A program made the translations under genes and the position numbers. Below, one piece after another: positions 17,448 to 27,925 of a stretch of DNA of 64,000 nt. The first letter of the stretch is position 1, and each line of letters starts with the position of its first letter. Source of the stretch: Asanoa ferruginea (GTDB lineage: Bacteria > Actinomycetota > Actinomycetes > Mycobacteriales > Micromonosporaceae). Location of the stretch: the NCBI RefSeq assembly GCF_003387075.1, contig NZ_QUMQ01000001.1, forward strand, positions 8,680,001 to 8,744,000. The letters run 5' to 3'. The notes under the pieces are model-generated. The model had not been told where the DNA came from. It did no database searches and saw nothing but the letters and a program-made list of their open reading frames with translations.

Positions 17448-18330
17448 GCCAGCGCCGCCACGTAGTCGGTCAGCCGCCGGGTCAACAGGCCCGGGGTCAG
17501 GTCGCTGCGGCCGAGTTCCCGCCAGGGCCCGGCGACCTTCTCCGCGTCGGGGGCGAATCCCAGGGCGTCGAGCAGGCACCAGTAGCGGCGATCCTCCGGG
17601 TCCTCGGCGAGCCGGCCGCCGGCTTCGCGGTAGTGCTCGGGAAACCTCAGGCCGGCGTCCGGGCCGTGCAGCAGGGCGGTCGCGGTGGCGCAGTGTGCGA
17701 CGTCGAGGTCCGCGGGACCCCAGGAGGTCTCGACCCAGTCGACGACGCCGGTGATCGTCTCGCGCTCGAAGAGCACGTTCCCGGGGTGGAAGTCGCGGTG
17801 CAGGAACGTGCCGGTGTAGGGCGGCGGATCGCGGCGGATGACGTCGACGGCCCGCCGCCAGAGAGCGGTGGGCGCCGGGACCCGGTCGGGGCTCGTCCAG
17901 GCCTGGTAGACCCGCGGCCGGGCATGCTCCGGCACGGCCAGGCGGTGGATGTCGACCAGTTGCCGGGCCAGCGGTTGCGACAGGTCGTCGGCGAGGCGGA
18001 CCTCGCCGGGCAGCAGCGACATCAGCAGCGACGGGTGCGCGCAGTGTGCCGCGGTGGCGTCGACGGCGTGAAGGCGCGCGGCGGGAACGTCGGTGCCGGC
18101 CAGCAGGCGCAGGATGTCGGCCTCGCGGGTCAGCAGGCCGGGGGCGTGTTTCCTGAAGAAGGGCTCTGGAACGAGCGGAGGACCAGGGCGTACGACCCGT
18201 CGGGGCCGTCGATGTCGAGCCGGCGCATCCGCGAGGTCCAGCCACCCCGCAGGGCGGTGCTGGCCCGCACCTCGTGGCCGGGGCCGAGGGTGGTCGCCAG
18301 CCAGGCGAGGGTGCCGGGCTCGAGGGGCAC
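17444..18330 (-). pseudogene. Aminoglycoside-phosphotransferase-family gene with internal frameshift
   Basis: Two reading frames on the minus strand together make a single phosphotransferase. Frame one starts at GTG 18330 (PLEPGTLAWLATTLGPG) and stops at 18130. Frame two is open from about 18166 to 17444 and continues with EPFFRKHAPGLLTREADILR, then the catalytic loop TGTFLHRDFHPGNVLF and the metal loop GVVDWVETSWG. The fusion point is near 18164-18170, where the frame must change between RSF and EPFFRK. A one-base deletion would explain it. The Brenner motif HRDFHPGN is intact, so loss is recent, or this is a sequencing error. A native substrate other than an aminoglycoside is likely for this family in actinomycetes. 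Confidence 0.8.
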
Positions 18331-18334
18331 GGCG

Positions 18335-19402
18335 CTAGCGTCCCGGGTCGGCCAGCTCTCCCGCCGGGGGCGGCGCCTGCGGACCCTGCACCTCGCCGAG
18401 GGTGTAGAACGGGTTGACCACGGCGGGCTGCGGTTGTGCCGCCGGCTCCGGCCGCAGGCTCGGCGTGCGCGACCAGCCGGCGAGCAACGTATACATGATC
18501 ACCGCGCCGAAGGTGGCCATCAGCAGGTCGCCGTGCACGAACGGGATGACGTCCCAGAGCTTGGTGAAGCCACCGGCCCGCAGATCCGGCGGCCGGATGA
18601 TCAGGTCGCCCGAGTGCGCGGCCGCCACCGCGTCGTGGAAGGCGCCGATCCCGATCCGCCGCCCGACCTGCCAGGCCAGGATGCTCGCGCCGACGGTGCC
18701 GACCACGAGGCCGGCCAGGGTCCACGGCCCACGGAAGCGCTTGAAGAAGACCCAGGTGACCAGGGCGGCGAGGAGCCCGAGCGAGAACAGCAGGATGGTG
18801 AACCACCCGTCGGAGGCGATGAACTCCTCCGGACTCGGCGTCGCGAACACGGCACCGTCATCGGTCTTGATGATGGGCACTCCGGGCGCGACCACCGACC
18901 AGAGCAGGCCAAGCGGAGCCCCGATCACCGCGACGACGGCCGCCGTCAGCACCGCGGCCGCGAGCCGCTGCTTCAACGGCACCGGCGGCGCCTCAGGCAC
19001 GAACGGCCCGTAGGAGTCGATCTCAGCCGGCGTGAACGTTCCGTCGACCACCGCCGGATCGGCGCCCGCCGGCGCGGACATCCCATCGGTTGCGGGGTGG
19101 CCCGGCTTCTGGTCGGACCCGCCGGTGGGCCAGCTCGCCCGCGATTCTCCCGCCGTCAGCGGGTCGGGCGTCGTCCAGGCCCCGCCCGCGTGAGGAGCGT
19201 CGCCTGACGGGACCGCGCCAGCGGTCGGCGGGTTGGTCGGCGGGACCGCGCCAGCGGTCGGCGGGTTGGGCGGCGGGACCGCGCCACCGGTCGGCGGGTT
19301 GGGTGGCGGCGCCCACGTTCCGTCGCCTGAGGCGGGGTTTGCGCCGGACGCGGCGGGCGCCGTCCACGGCCCGTCGGTCGGTTCTGGGCTGGCGGCGGTC
19401 AC
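18335..19402 (-). CDS. Membrane protein with Pro-rich repeat N terminus
   Basis: 355 residues. Residues 1-140 are low-complexity and Pro/Ala/Gly-rich. They contain three 11-residue repeats of the type NPPTAGAVPP, encoded by three 33-bp DNA repeats at about 19207-19304. The remainder has four hydrophobic helices (AVLTAAVVAVIGAPLGLLWS, ILLFSLGLLAALVTWVFF, LAGLVVGTVGASILAWQVG and LLMATFGAVIMYTLLAGW) with a charged loop of about 45 residues between the third and fourth. It resembles DUF2567-type proteins of actinomycetes, but I cannot confirm the family. It sits just downstream of dnaE and five bases before the phosphotransferase start. Confidence 0.75.
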   Translation of the reverse strand: MTAASPEPTDGPWTAPAASGANPASGDGTWAPPPNPPTGGAVPPPNPPTAGAVPPTNPPTAGAVPSGDAPHAGGAWTTPDPLTAGESRASWPTGGSDQKPGHPATDGMSAPAGADPAVVDGTFTPAEIDSYGPFVPEAPPVPLKQRLAAAVLTAAVVAVIGAPLGLLWSVVAPGVPIIKTDDGAVFATPSPEEFIASDGWFTILLFSLGLLAALVTWVFFKRFRGPWTLAGLVVGTVGASILAWQVGRRIGIGAFHDAVAAAHSGDLIIRPPDLRAGGFTKLWDVIPFVHGDLLMATFGAVIMYTLLAGWSRTPSLRPEPAAQPQPAVVNPFYTLGEVQGPQAPPPAGELADPGR

Positions 19403-19539
19403 CGCCCGATCCTCTCAGGCGAACCGCCCAACGCCTACCGCACCCCGCCACAATCGATCAAGCCACCCAACCCACCGACCACACCAGCCCCAGCCTCAAC
19501 GGCATGCGGCGATGAACTCCGTCACGCCGCCATGCCGGA

Positions 19540-22500
19540 TCAGCGCGCCAACTCGACCGCCGACGGCCCGAGCAGGGCCTTGAGATCAGCCATCAGCGCC
19601 GTCGTGGGCGCCACCCGCAACGGGCTCAGCCGCAACACGGTGGCCTTGGAGCCGTTGACCAACCGGACATGCACCTCGGACGGCCCGGGATGGGTGTTGA
19701 GGATTTCGCGGAGGCGTTCGACCAGGGGCGGCGTGACGCGGTTGGTGGCGATGTTCATGACCACCGGCTGGTTGCCGTCGGCGCCGGCCGCCGAGATGTC
19801 GGGGATGGACATGTCCATGGCCATGATGCGGGCCTGGTCGTCGCGGCGGTCGACGCGGCCCTTCACCACCACGATGGCGTCTTCCGCGATGTATTGGCCG
19901 ACCAGCTCGTAGGTGTTGGGGAAGAACAGCACCTCGACGCCGCTGGTGATGTCTTCGATCGAGGCCGACGCCCAGGGGCGGCCCTGCTTGGTGATCCGCC
20001 GCTGCACGCCGGTCAGGATGCCGGCCAGCGTGATCACCGCACCGTCGGCGACCGCGCCCTCCTCGGCCAGAGCCGCGATCGACGTGTCAGCCGCCGCCGA
20101 CAACGCCCGGTCGAGGCCCGACAGCGGGTGGTCGGAGACGTAGAGGCCGAGCATCTCGCGCTCGAAGGACAGCTTGTCGGGCTTGTCCCACTCGCCGTCG
20201 GGGATCGGCGGCGAGACGATCATCGACGGTTCGGCCGCGTCGCCGAACGCGGAGCCGAACAGGTCGTATTGCCCGACCGCCTCGTTTTTCTTCACGCCCA
20301 TGAACGCGTCGATCGCGTCGGCGTGGATGGCCAGGAGGCCCTTGCGGCTGTGGCCGAGCGAGTCGAACGCGCCTGCCTTGATCAAAGACTCGATGGTGCG
20401 CTTGTTGCAGGCGACCGCGTCGACCTTGCGGAGGAAGTCGTAGAAGTCGGTGTAGGCGCCGTGCTGCTTGCGGGCCCGCACGATCGCCTCGACCACGTTG
20501 ACGCCGACGTTGCGGACGGCGGCCATGCCGAACCGGATGTCGGTGCCGACGGCGCCGAACCGGGCCACCGACTCGTTGACGTCGGGCGGCAGGACCTTGA
20601 TGCCCATCCGGCGGCACTCGGCGAGGTAGATCGCGGCCTTGTCCTTGTCGTCGCCGACCGAGGTGAGCAGGGCGGCCATGTATTCGGCCGGGTAGTTGGC
20701 CTTGAGGTAGGCGGTCCAGAACGAGACCAGCCCGTAGCCGGCGGTGTGCGCCTTGTTGAAGGCGTAGTCGGAGAACGGGACCAGGATGTCCCACAACGTC
20801 TTGATCGCCGCCTCGGAGAACCCCTTGTCCCGCATCCCCTGCGAGAACGGGACGTACTCCTTGTCGAGGATCTCTTTCTTCTTCTTGCCCATCGCCCGGC
20901 GAAGCAGATCCGCCGCGCCGAGCGTGTAGCCGGCGAGCTTCTGCGCGATCGCCATGACCTGCTCCTGGTAAACGATCAGCCCGTAGGTGTCGCCCAGAAT
21001 GTCTTCCAGATCGTTGGCAAGCTCAGGATGGATCGGCACGACCGGCTTGCGGCCGTTCTTGCGGTCGGCGTATTCGTTGTGTGCGTTGGCGCCCATCGGG
21101 CCGGGCCGGTAGAGCGCGAGCACCGCGGAGATGTCTTCGAAGTTGTCGGGGATCATCGAGCGCAGCAGCGAGCGCATCGGGCCGCCGTCGAGCTGGAAGA
21201 CGCCCAGGGTGTCGCCGCGCGCCAGCAACTCGTAGGTCGGCTTGTCGGCCAGCGGCAGCTTCTCCAGGACGACCGTCTCGCCCCGGTTGTCGGCGATGCC
21301 GTCGAGGCAGTCGTCCATGATCGTGAGGTTGCGCAGGCCCAGGAAGTCCATCTTGAGCAGGCCGATGGACTCGCAGGCGCCCATGTCCCACTGCGTGATG
21401 ATGGCGCCGTCGTTGTCGCGCCGCCAGATCGGCAGCACGTCCATCAGCGGCTCGCCGGACAGGATCACGCCGGCCGCGTGCACGCCGGGCTGGCGGATCA
21501 GGCCCTCGATGCCCTTGGCGGTGTCGACGACCTTCTTGGTGTCGGGGTCGGTCTCGTAGAGCGTGCGGAACTCGGCGGCCTCGGCATAGCGGTTGTGCGA
21601 CGGGTCGAAGATGCCGGCGAGCGGCATGTCCTTGCCCATCACCGGCGGCGGCATCGCCTTGGTGATCTTGTCGCCGACCGCGAACGGGTAACCCAGCACC
21701 CGGGCCGCGTCCTTGACCGCCGCCTTCGCCTTGATCTTGCCGTAGGTGACGATCTGGGCGACCCGCTCCTCGCCCCAGCGCTCCGTCGCGTAGCGGATCA
21801 TGTCGCCGCGCCGGCGCTCGTCGAAGTCCATGTCGATGTCGGGCATCGAGATGCGGTCGGGGTTGAGGAACCGCTCGAACAGCAAGCCGTGGTCCATCGG
21901 GTCGAGCTCGGTGATCTTCAGCGCGTAGGCGATCAGCGCGCCGGCCGCCGAACCACGACCGGGACCGACCCGGATCTTCTCCTTGCGGGCGTATTCGCAG
22001 AGGTCGGCGGTGACCAGGAAGTAGCCCGGGAAGCCCATCTTGCAGATGACGTCGAGCTCGTAGTCGGCCTGCCGCAGCCGGTCGTCGGGCACCCCGTTGG
22101 GGAACCGCTCGCGCAGCCCGCGGTGCACCTCGGCGCGCAGCCACGACTCCTCGGTGTAGCCGTCGGGCACCGGGAACGAGGGCATCAGGTTGCGCGAGGC
22201 GAACACCGACGAGTAGTCGCCGATCTTCTCGGCGATCTCCAGCGTGTTGGCGCAGGCGCCGGGCACCTCGGCCTCCCACACGGCGCGCATCTCGTCGGCG
22301 GACTTCAGGTAGAAGTCGCGCGCGTCGAACTTGAAGCGCTTGGGATCGGCCATCGTGGAACCCGACTGCACGCAGAGCAGAACCTCGTGCGCGTCGGCGT
22401 CTTTCGCGTAGGTGTAGTGCAGGTCGTTGGTGGCCACCGGCTTGAGGTCGAGCCGCTTGCCGAGGCGCAGCAGGTCCTGCCGGACCCGGGTCTCGATGCC

Positions 22501-23079
22501 GAGCCCGTGGTCCATCAGCTCGAGGTAGAAGTTGTCCTTGCCGAAGATGTCGGCGAACTCGGCGGCCGACGCGCAGGCCTTCTCGAAGTCGCCGATCCGC
22601 AGCCAGGTCTGCACCTCGCCAGAGGGGCACCCGGTGGTCGCGATGATCCCCTTGCCGTGCTCGTGCAGCAGCTCACGGTCGGCCCGCGGCTTGAAGTAGT
22701 AACCCTCCAGTGACGACCGCGACTGCATCCGGAAGAGGTTGCGCAACCCGTCGGCGTCGGCGGCGAGCATGGTCATGTGGGTGTAGGCGCCACCGCCGGA
22801 GACGTCGTTCTCGCCACCGTCGGCCCAGCGCACCCGGACCCGGTCCTGCCGGGCCGTGTTGGGCGTGACGTAGGACTCAACCCCGATGATCGGCTTGATC
22901 CCGGCGCCGGTGGCCTGCTTGAAGAAGTCGTAGGCGCCGTACATGTTGCCGTGGTCGGTCATCGCCAGCGCCGGCATGCCCAACCGGTTGGCCTCGGCGA
23001 ACAGCTCCTTGAGCCGGGCGGCACCGTCGAGCATCGAGTATTCCGTGTGCACATGCAGATGCACGAAAGAGTCGGACAC
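19540..23079 (-). CDS. dnaE: DNA polymerase III alpha subunit
   Basis: 1179 residues from GTG 23079, with AGGGGG upstream. The N-terminal PHP domain opens with [19 protein letters not shown], keeping the metal-binding His residues, and has [13 protein letters not shown]. The C-family polymerase palm has the catalytic [12 protein letters not shown] near residue 415 and [16 protein letters not shown] before it. It continues through the fingers ([18 protein letters not shown]), a helix-hairpin-helix region and a C-terminal OB fold ([17 protein letters not shown]). Length is typical of DnaE1, the replicative enzyme. It stands as a single gene, with 1.37 kb of gene-free DNA upstream. Confidence 0.98.
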   Translation of the reverse strand: MSDSFVHLHVHTEYSMLDGAARLKELFAEANRLGMPALAMTDHGNMYGAYDFFKQATGAGIKPIIGVESYVTPNTARQDRVRVRWADGGENDVSGGGAYTHMTMLAADADGLRNLFRMQSRSSLEGYYFKPRADRELLHEHGKGIIATTGCPSGEVQTWLRIGDFEKACASAAEFADIFGKDNFYLELMDHGLGIETRVRQDLLRLGKRLDLKPVATNDLHYTYAKDADAHEVLLCVQSGSTMADPKRFKFDARDFYLKSADEMRAVWEAEVPGACANTLEIAEKIGDYSSVFASRNLMPSFPVPDGYTEESWLRAEVHRGLRERFPNGVPDDRLRQADYELDVICKMGFPGYFLVTADLCEYARKEKIRVGPGRGSAAGALIAYALKITELDPMDHGLLFERFLNPDRISMPDIDMDFDERRRGDMIRYATERWGEERVAQIVTYGKIKAKAAVKDAARVLGYPFAVGDKITKAMPPPVMGKDMPLAGIFDPSHNRYAEAAEFRTLYETDPDTKKVVDTAKGIEGLIRQPGVHAAGVILSGEPLMDVLPIWRRDNDGAIITQWDMGACESIGLLKMDFLGLRNLTIMDDCLDGIADNRGETVVLEKLPLADKPTYELLARGDTLGVFQLDGGPMRSLLRSMIPDNFEDISAVLALYRPGPMGANAHNEYADRKNGRKPVVPIHPELANDLEDILGDTYGLIVYQEQVMAIAQKLAGYTLGAADLLRRAMGKKKKEILDKEYVPFSQGMRDKGFSEAAIKTLWDILVPFSDYAFNKAHTAGYGLVSFWTAYLKANYPAEYMAALLTSVGDDKDKAAIYLAECRRMGIKVLPPDVNESVARFGAVGTDIRFGMAAVRNVGVNVVEAIVRARKQHGAYTDFYDFLRKVDAVACNKRTIESLIKAGAFDSLGHSRKGLLAIHADAIDAFMGVKKNEAVGQYDLFGSAFGDAAEPSMIVSPPIPDGEWDKPDKLSFEREMLGLYVSDHPLSGLDRALSAAADTSIAALAEEGAVADGAVITLAGILTGVQRRITKQGRPWASASIEDITSGVEVLFFPNTYELVGQYIAEDAIVVVKGRVDRRDDQARIMAMDMSIPDISAAGADGNQPVVMNIATNRVTPPLVERLREILNTHPGPSEVHVRLVNGSKATVLRLSPLRVAPTTALMADLKALLGPSAVELAR

Positions 23080-24453
23080 CCAAGACCCCCTTCACCCAAG
23101 CGCCGCGACCACCCTAGTCCGGGGATACGACGAGAAGCACCCGCCGACGCCCGGTGAGTTTAAGATCAAATTCATTTGGCATTCCCCGGTCCGCGGTGGA
23201 CCGGACAGATGCTCCCGCCGGGGATCGCTCCGCTTGCCAGGTCCGCGGTGGGATCAGGGCCTTCGCCCCGCGCCGCCCCAACCTCGGTGGTTTCTGCTTC
23301 GCTTGCCCGCGGGCCCGCCGGCCACCCGCTGGCCCGGAGGCCCCGGCGCCGCGGTAACCCTTGCTGGTCTCGGCCGGCGAGTTCCTTGATCGTCTGCATC
23401 AGGTCAGCTCGATTCCAGGCCTAAACCATGATCATGTGTGCCACGTCTGAACGACACGCCGCGACGACGGTCGATGGACACACACGATCAAGGACAACCG
23501 GCTCGCCCGTCTCAACCAGACGCACACGATCACCATCCTGTCGCCGCGACCGGCCACCGGCAGTAGGTGCACGCCAGGCCTGCGGGACGACCCGAATCCA
23601 ATCCTCACAACACCTGTCCAGCGGTTCCGGAGACGGCTCGCTGGCCCTCAACACGGGCCGGCCCCCCACCAGATCCAGAAACCGCCCGCCCCGGCCCACC
23701 ACAGACCGACCGCCCCAGCCCAGCAAGACTCGACGCGTTCCGGGCCCCTTCCCTGGGTCCGCCCGCCCTGGCCCACCACAGACCGATGCCCCGAGTAAGA
23801 CTCGACGCCCTCCGAGCGGCACCAGGACCGCCCACCGCGGCCCACCACAAGCCGACGAGCAGGCGCCCCAGCCGAGCAAGAAAGACTCCGAGCCGGCTCG
23901 CAAGGTGGGTAAGCCACCCACCCGTGCCGGCGTTCAGCGGATCCGCTCCCACCCGGCCCGGTCGTCCCGCCGACGATTGCTCCGCTGCCCGGTCCGCAGG
24001 ACACACTCCCTAAAGCATCCTAGGACAAAGCCCCGTCACGAACGGAGCCGCGGCGCATTCAGAGACGGTGGTCCGGGATTCAGCCCGGCCCCGATGACCT
24101 CCCGCGCGGGGCGAAGAGCAGGTCGGTCGTCGCTGCGTCAAGGGAGCGCACGATCCGGCGGCACGAGGTCTCGAAGGTGCGCGACCCGACCGAGCTGCTC
24201 CGCCTCGTCGACAACGATCCCGTCGCGGGTCACGACGGTCCAACGGCGCGAGGTCTCCGCAATGTGGCGGTCTGGCCGAGCTTCGACTGGTCGACAACTA
24301 CCCCAGCGCCCGGTCCCACTGCGGCCGAGGTGGCGGCCTCCGCGCAATCACCCAGCTCCACCATGCTCGCCGGCCAAACCCTGACAACGCCCGCACCGGG
24401 CGCGGTGCCGCCGACCACGACCTTCGCGGAAACATCAGGAAGCGCACCGGAGA
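23080..24453. other. 1.37-kb gene-free region between dnaE and the MinD-like gene
   Basis: Open frames exist on both strands, but none has a ribosome-binding site, family-like sequence or consistent codon use. The translations are Pro/Arg/Thr-rich low complexity caused by GC-rich repeats. It contains a triple degenerate repeat (listed). It also holds AT-richer patches such as CCTTGATCGT near 23380 and ACCATGATCATGTGTG near 23426, motifs that look like dispersed intergenic elements. Near 24140-24460 the minus strand keeps short coding-like runs in two frames (VVVDQSKLGQTA and RWTVVTRDGIVVDEAEQL), which may be a decayed gene. Confidence 0.5.
23693..23890. repeat. Three degenerate direct repeats (69-77 bp period)
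   Basis: GGCCCACCACA starts at 23693, 23770 and 23839. Each copy is followed by an ACCGA- or GCCGA-type core. The copies also share a CAGC..AGCAAGACTCGACGC-type segment at about 23718-23735 and 23795-23808, and a shorter CAGCCGAGCAAG at 23869. Copies differ by insertions and substitutions. They encode nothing obvious. Confidence 0.7.
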
Positions 24454-25869
24454 TCAGCGGGCGAAGGGCTCCAGCATGATGCTGGCGGCCTTGAGCCAGG
24501 CGTCCCTGGTCTCCGGCTGGAGTTGCTGGTATTCGATCGACGAGCCGGTCTCCAGAGCCGGGTCGTAGGGCACCACGGCGACGGCCCGGGTGCGGGTCGC
24601 GAAGTGCGCGGCGAAGTCGTCGAGCAGCGGCGACTTGCCCGGCGTCGGGCAGGACAGCAGCGTCACCGCGTTGGTCGCCAGGTCGCCCATGCCCACGTCG
24701 TAGAGCAGGTCGAGCATCCAGTCGGCGGTGAACGCGGCGTCTTCGCGCGGCACGGTGGTGATCACGAGCTGGTCGGCCGCCTGGAGGACGGTCTGCCAGT
24801 TGGCGCTCTCCACGTTGTTGCCGGTGTCGACGCAGATCACGTCGTGGGTGCGGCGCAGCAGCTCGATCACCCGCCGGACGGTGTATTGGTCGAGGCGCTG
24901 GGCGAACCGCGGGCTCTCCTCGCCGGCCAGCACGTCGTAGGTGCCGTCGGAGGCGTGCCGCAGGTAGGCGTCGAGCACCTCGGTCAGCCCGTAGCCGTGC
25001 TGCGACTCGACCTCGGCCAGATCGGCGATCAGGTGCCTTATGGTGCGGGCGTGCCGGGCGCTGCCGGCGCGCAGGCCGAGCGTGCCCCGCAGCTCGTTGT
25101 CGTCCCAGGCCAGCACGCCCTGCCCGCGGACGCTGCCGACGGTCGCGGCGGCCAGCACGGTCGCGGTGGTCTTGTGCACGCCGCCCTTGGGGTTGGCGAA
25201 CGCCACCACCCGCGAGCCGCCGAGCTCGCGACGGAGCACCCCGACGGCCCGCTCGACCTCGAGGTTGGCGGCCGCCGGCGCCCGCCACTCCAGGCCACCC
25301 GGGTCGGGCGGCGCGGCAAGCGGTGGCGGAGGTGGCGGCGGGGGCGGCTCGACCAGCCGGGGCTCGGTGCGGGCGAACCCGTTGTAACCGCCGCCGGCGT
25401 AGCCCTCGGTGTAGTCGCCACCGTCGAACTTGTCGCCCGTGTAGCGGTCGTCGGTGTAACCGGCGCCGTAGGCGTAGTCAGGCTCGCCGCTGTAGTAGGC
25501 GCCGGAGCGGTAGGCGCCGGGCTCGTAGGGCTCCGGAGCGGGTGGCTGGGCGGGCGGGAAGGGCTCCCGAACCGGCGGCTGCGCGGGCGGGAAGCTCTCC
25601 GGCACCGGCGGCGGGAAGCTCTCCTGCGCGGGCGGGTAGCGCCGCTCGGGCGGGTAGGCAACCGGCGCGACAGCGCGGCCCTGGAACCCGTTGACCGGCG
25701 CGATCGGCTGCTCCTGACGCTCCACCGGCGCCCGCGGCGCGGCAACTCTGGCTTCCCGGACTTCATGGTTTTCGCCGGTGCGACCCCCGAGCAGCGCGCG
25801 GTCGAGGAGTGCTCGCCACCGTGGGGCCGGCTCAGCCGGTCGACCCCATCCGGTTTCGGTGCCCTCCAC
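24454..25869 (-). CDS. MinD/ParA-like P-loop ATPase with long disordered N terminus
   Basis: 471 residues. Residues 1-190 are low-complexity, with Pro/Glu/Tyr repeats (for example ESFPPAQPP twice, and a run of nine prolines). The ATPase domain begins near residue 215. Its deviant Walker A, PKGGVHKTTAT near residue 226, has the signature Lys of the MinD/ParA class, but His where Gly is usual. Switch-like motifs VICVDTGNNVES and LVITTVPREDAAF follow. Such proteins in actinomycetes often accompany type VII secretion or polar-growth genes. None are seen here, so the partner is unknown. The next gene is a single-pass membrane protein, a possible membrane partner. Confidence 0.82.
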   Translation of the reverse strand: MEGTETGWGRPAEPAPRWRALLDRALLGGRTGENHEVREARVAAPRAPVERQEQPIAPVNGFQGRAVAPVAYPPERRYPPAQESFPPPVPESFPPAQPPVREPFPPAQPPAPEPYEPGAYRSGAYYSGEPDYAYGAGYTDDRYTGDKFDGGDYTEGYAGGGYNGFARTEPRLVEPPPPPPPPPLAAPPDPGGLEWRAPAAANLEVERAVGVLRRELGGSRVVAFANPKGGVHKTTATVLAAATVGSVRGQGVLAWDDNELRGTLGLRAGSARHARTIRHLIADLAEVESQHGYGLTEVLDAYLRHASDGTYDVLAGEESPRFAQRLDQYTVRRVIELLRRTHDVICVDTGNNVESANWQTVLQAADQLVITTVPREDAAFTADWMLDLLYDVGMGDLATNAVTLLSCPTPGKSPLLDDFAAHFATRTRAVAVVPYDPALETGSSIEYQQLQPETRDAWLKAASIMLEPFAR

Positions 25870-26026
25870 GCCTCGCCCTCCCGACGCGTACTCCCGCTCG
25901 ACAGATCCGGCTACGACGCAACCCTATGCGGCCCGCACCAGCACGCATATCCCCACTGTGCACATGGCACACCGTCAGACTGGTCCAACGTGCCGGACCG
26001 GTCACCGGATGTGGGCCACCACACGA

Positions 26027-26974
26027 TTACCCCGGCTCCGGTGAACCGGTTGGCGCGGCCTCGGTCGGCGCGGCGGTCGGCGGCTCGCCGGTCGGACCGA
26101 CGGGCTCCGGCGTCGGCGGCTCGGGCGGTGGTGCCGACGCCGTCGGCGCGGCCGGTTGCCCGGTCGGCGTGGGGTCGGCGGCGACCGGGTTGGCCGCCGG
26201 GTGCGGCTCCGGCAGCGGCGGCAGGAACACCGCCCGGTCCAGGGCGCGCACCTCGGGCGCCGGGTCGACCGCGCGCACGCCGGGGCGGGCGGCCAGCCGC
26301 TTGAGATCGGGGGCCGCCGCGCGCAGGACCGCCGCGTAGACACATGAGCAATGGGTACGGTATGCCGTCGCCTCGGCGATCGCCACTTGCGCGGCGGTCT
26401 CGTACACAGGACGCAGTCGCTCTTCGTCCTTGGTCCCGGTGACCTCGACGGCGCGCTCCTGGTAGTCGTGCGCCTCGCGCTCCTTGCGCTCGGCGAACAG
26501 CAGCATGCCGGCGACCACGTCGTCGGGAACCTTGTGCACCGGCATCCGGGCGATCTGGGTCTGCATCCCCGGCAGCGGCACCCGGGTGAAGACCTCGGCG
26601 ACCGGTGCGCCGTCGAGCACTGTGGGCAGCCGGTCAGGAGCGAGATAGGCCGAGAACATCACGAGGGCGTACGGTGACCCGTCGCCCGACGCCTTCGCGG
26701 GGAGCTGGTCGAGTTCGCGGCGGGATTCGGCGAGATAGCTCGGCACCGACTCGCCGTCGGGGACACCGACCCGGACCACTTCGGTGTCAGCCGGCGTGTC
26801 GCGCGGGCGTTCCGCGACCCAGACCGCGGTCACCAGCACCGCGGTGACCGAGGCCAGCGCGACCGCGGTGAGCAGGCCGGTGTGGCCGGTGGGCCGGCGC
26901 AGCCGGTCGAGCAGGCGACCCAGCGGCGGCACGACGGCCTGGTCGAGGCGGCGGAACAGGTCGTCGACGCGCAC
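26027..26974 (-). CDS. Single-pass membrane protein with extracytoplasmic domain, unknown function
   Basis: 315 residues. Residues 1-32 are cytoplasmic and basic (RLDQAVVPPLGRLLDRLRR). One transmembrane helix follows at about 34-52 (LLTAVALASVTAVLVTAVWV). About 190 residues of mixed helix outside the membrane come next, including a Cys pair in THCSCVYAAVLRA and a SYLAESRRELDQLP segment. The last 70 residues are Pro/Ala/Thr-rich. No enzyme motif is recognised. It lies between the MinD-like ATPase and rluD on the same strand. Confidence 0.72.
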   Translation of the reverse strand: MRVDDLFRRLDQAVVPPLGRLLDRLRRPTGHTGLLTAVALASVTAVLVTAVWVAERPRDTPADTEVVRVGVPDGESVPSYLAESRRELDQLPAKASGDGSPYALVMFSAYLAPDRLPTVLDGAPVAEVFTRVPLPGMQTQIARMPVHKVPDDVVAGMLLFAERKEREAHDYQERAVEVTGTKDEERLRPVYETAAQVAIAEATAYRTHCSCVYAAVLRAAAPDLKRLAARPGVRAVDPAPEVRALDRAVFLPPLPEPHPAANPVAADPTPTGQPAAPTASAPPPEPPTPEPVGPTGEPPTAAPTEAAPTGSPEPG

Positions 26975-27001
26975 GATCCCTCCCCCACCACCCGTCGCGG
27001 C

Positions 27002-27925
27002 TCAGTCGCGCAGCACGTCCAGCGCGTGCTGCAGGTCGTCAGGGTAGCCGCTCTCGAAGAGCACCTCGTCGCCCGTGCCAGGGTGGACGAACGAGAGCGC
27101 GCGGGCGTGCAGCCACTGTCGGCTCAGCCCGATTCGGGCGGAGAGCGTGGGGTCGGCGCCGTAGGTCAGGTCACCCACGCACGGATGCCGCAAAGCCGAG
27201 AAATGCACGCGAATCTGGTGGGTACGCCCGGTCTCCAGCCGCACGTCGACCAGGCTCGCGGCCGGGAACGCCTCGACCGTGTCGTAGTGGGTCACGCTCG
27301 GCTTGCCGCCGGAGACCACCGCCCACCGGTAGTCGTGGTGCGGGTGCCGGTCGATCGGCGCGTCGATGGTCCCGCGCAGGGGATCGAGGTGGCCCTGCAC
27401 GACGGCGCTGTAGCGCTTGTCGACCTCGCGCACCTTGAACGCCCGCTTCAGCCCGGTGTAGGCCCGCTCGCTCTTGGCCACCACCATCAGCCCGCTGGTG
27501 CCGACGTCGAGCCGGTGCACGACACCCTGCCGCTCGGCGGCGCCGCTGGTGGAGATCCGGTGCCCGATGGCGGCCAGCCCGGCGACCACGGTCGGCCCCG
27601 TCCACCCCGGACTCGGGTGTGCGGCGACGCCGACCGGCTTGTCGACCACGACGATGTCGTCGTCGGCGTAGACGACCAGCAGCCCGGGGACGGCCTGCGG
27701 GACGATCGCGTCGGTCGGTGCCTGCGGCTCGGGCAGCCGCACCTCGAGCCACGCGCCGGCGGCGACCTTGTCGGACTTGGGCCGCGGCGTGCCGTCGACG
27801 ACCGCGTCACCGGCCTCGACGATCGCGGCGGCGGCGGTGCGGGACAGCCCGAACAGCCGGGAGATCGCCTGGTCGAGGCGCATACCGTCGAGCCCGTCGG
27901 GGACGGGCAGGGCGCGGGAGGTCAC
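27002..27925 (-). CDS. rluD: Ribosomal large subunit pseudouridine synthase, RluD type
   Basis: 307 residues from GTG 27925, whose GTGA overlaps the lspA stop. An N-terminal S4 RNA-binding domain ([20 protein letters not shown]) is followed by the RluA-family catalytic domain. The active Asp lies in [17 protein letters not shown] near residue 138. The later [15 protein letters not shown] completes the family signature. RluD-type enzymes modify uridines 1911/1915/1917 (E. coli numbering) of 23S rRNA. The exact target here is inferred. Coupling to lspA is conserved widely in bacteria. Confidence 0.93.
   Translation of the reverse strand: MTSRALPVPDGLDGMRLDQAISRLFGLSRTAAAAIVEAGDAVVDGTPRPKSDKVAAGAWLEVRLPEPQAPTDAIVPQAVPGLLVVYADDDIVVVDKPVGVAAHPSPGWTGPTVVAGLAAIGHRISTSGAAERQGVVHRLDVGTSGLMVVAKSERAYTGLKRAFKVREVDKRYSAVVQGHLDPLRGTIDAPIDRHPHHDYRWAVVSGGKPSVTHYDTVEAFPAASLVDVRLETGRTHQIRVHFSALRHPCVGDLTYGADPTLSARIGLSRQWLHARALSFVHPGTGDEVLFESGYPDDLQHALDVLRD

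Noticed and set aside
19669-22713. 1014-residue ORF antisense to dnaE
   Set aside because: Continuous antisense shadow with Val/Arg/Gly/Asp-rich composition and no domains.
23428-24384. 318-residue ORF in the dnaE upstream gap
   Set aside because: Pro/Arg/Thr/Ser-rich low complexity, no ribosome-binding site and built largely from the degenerate repeats.
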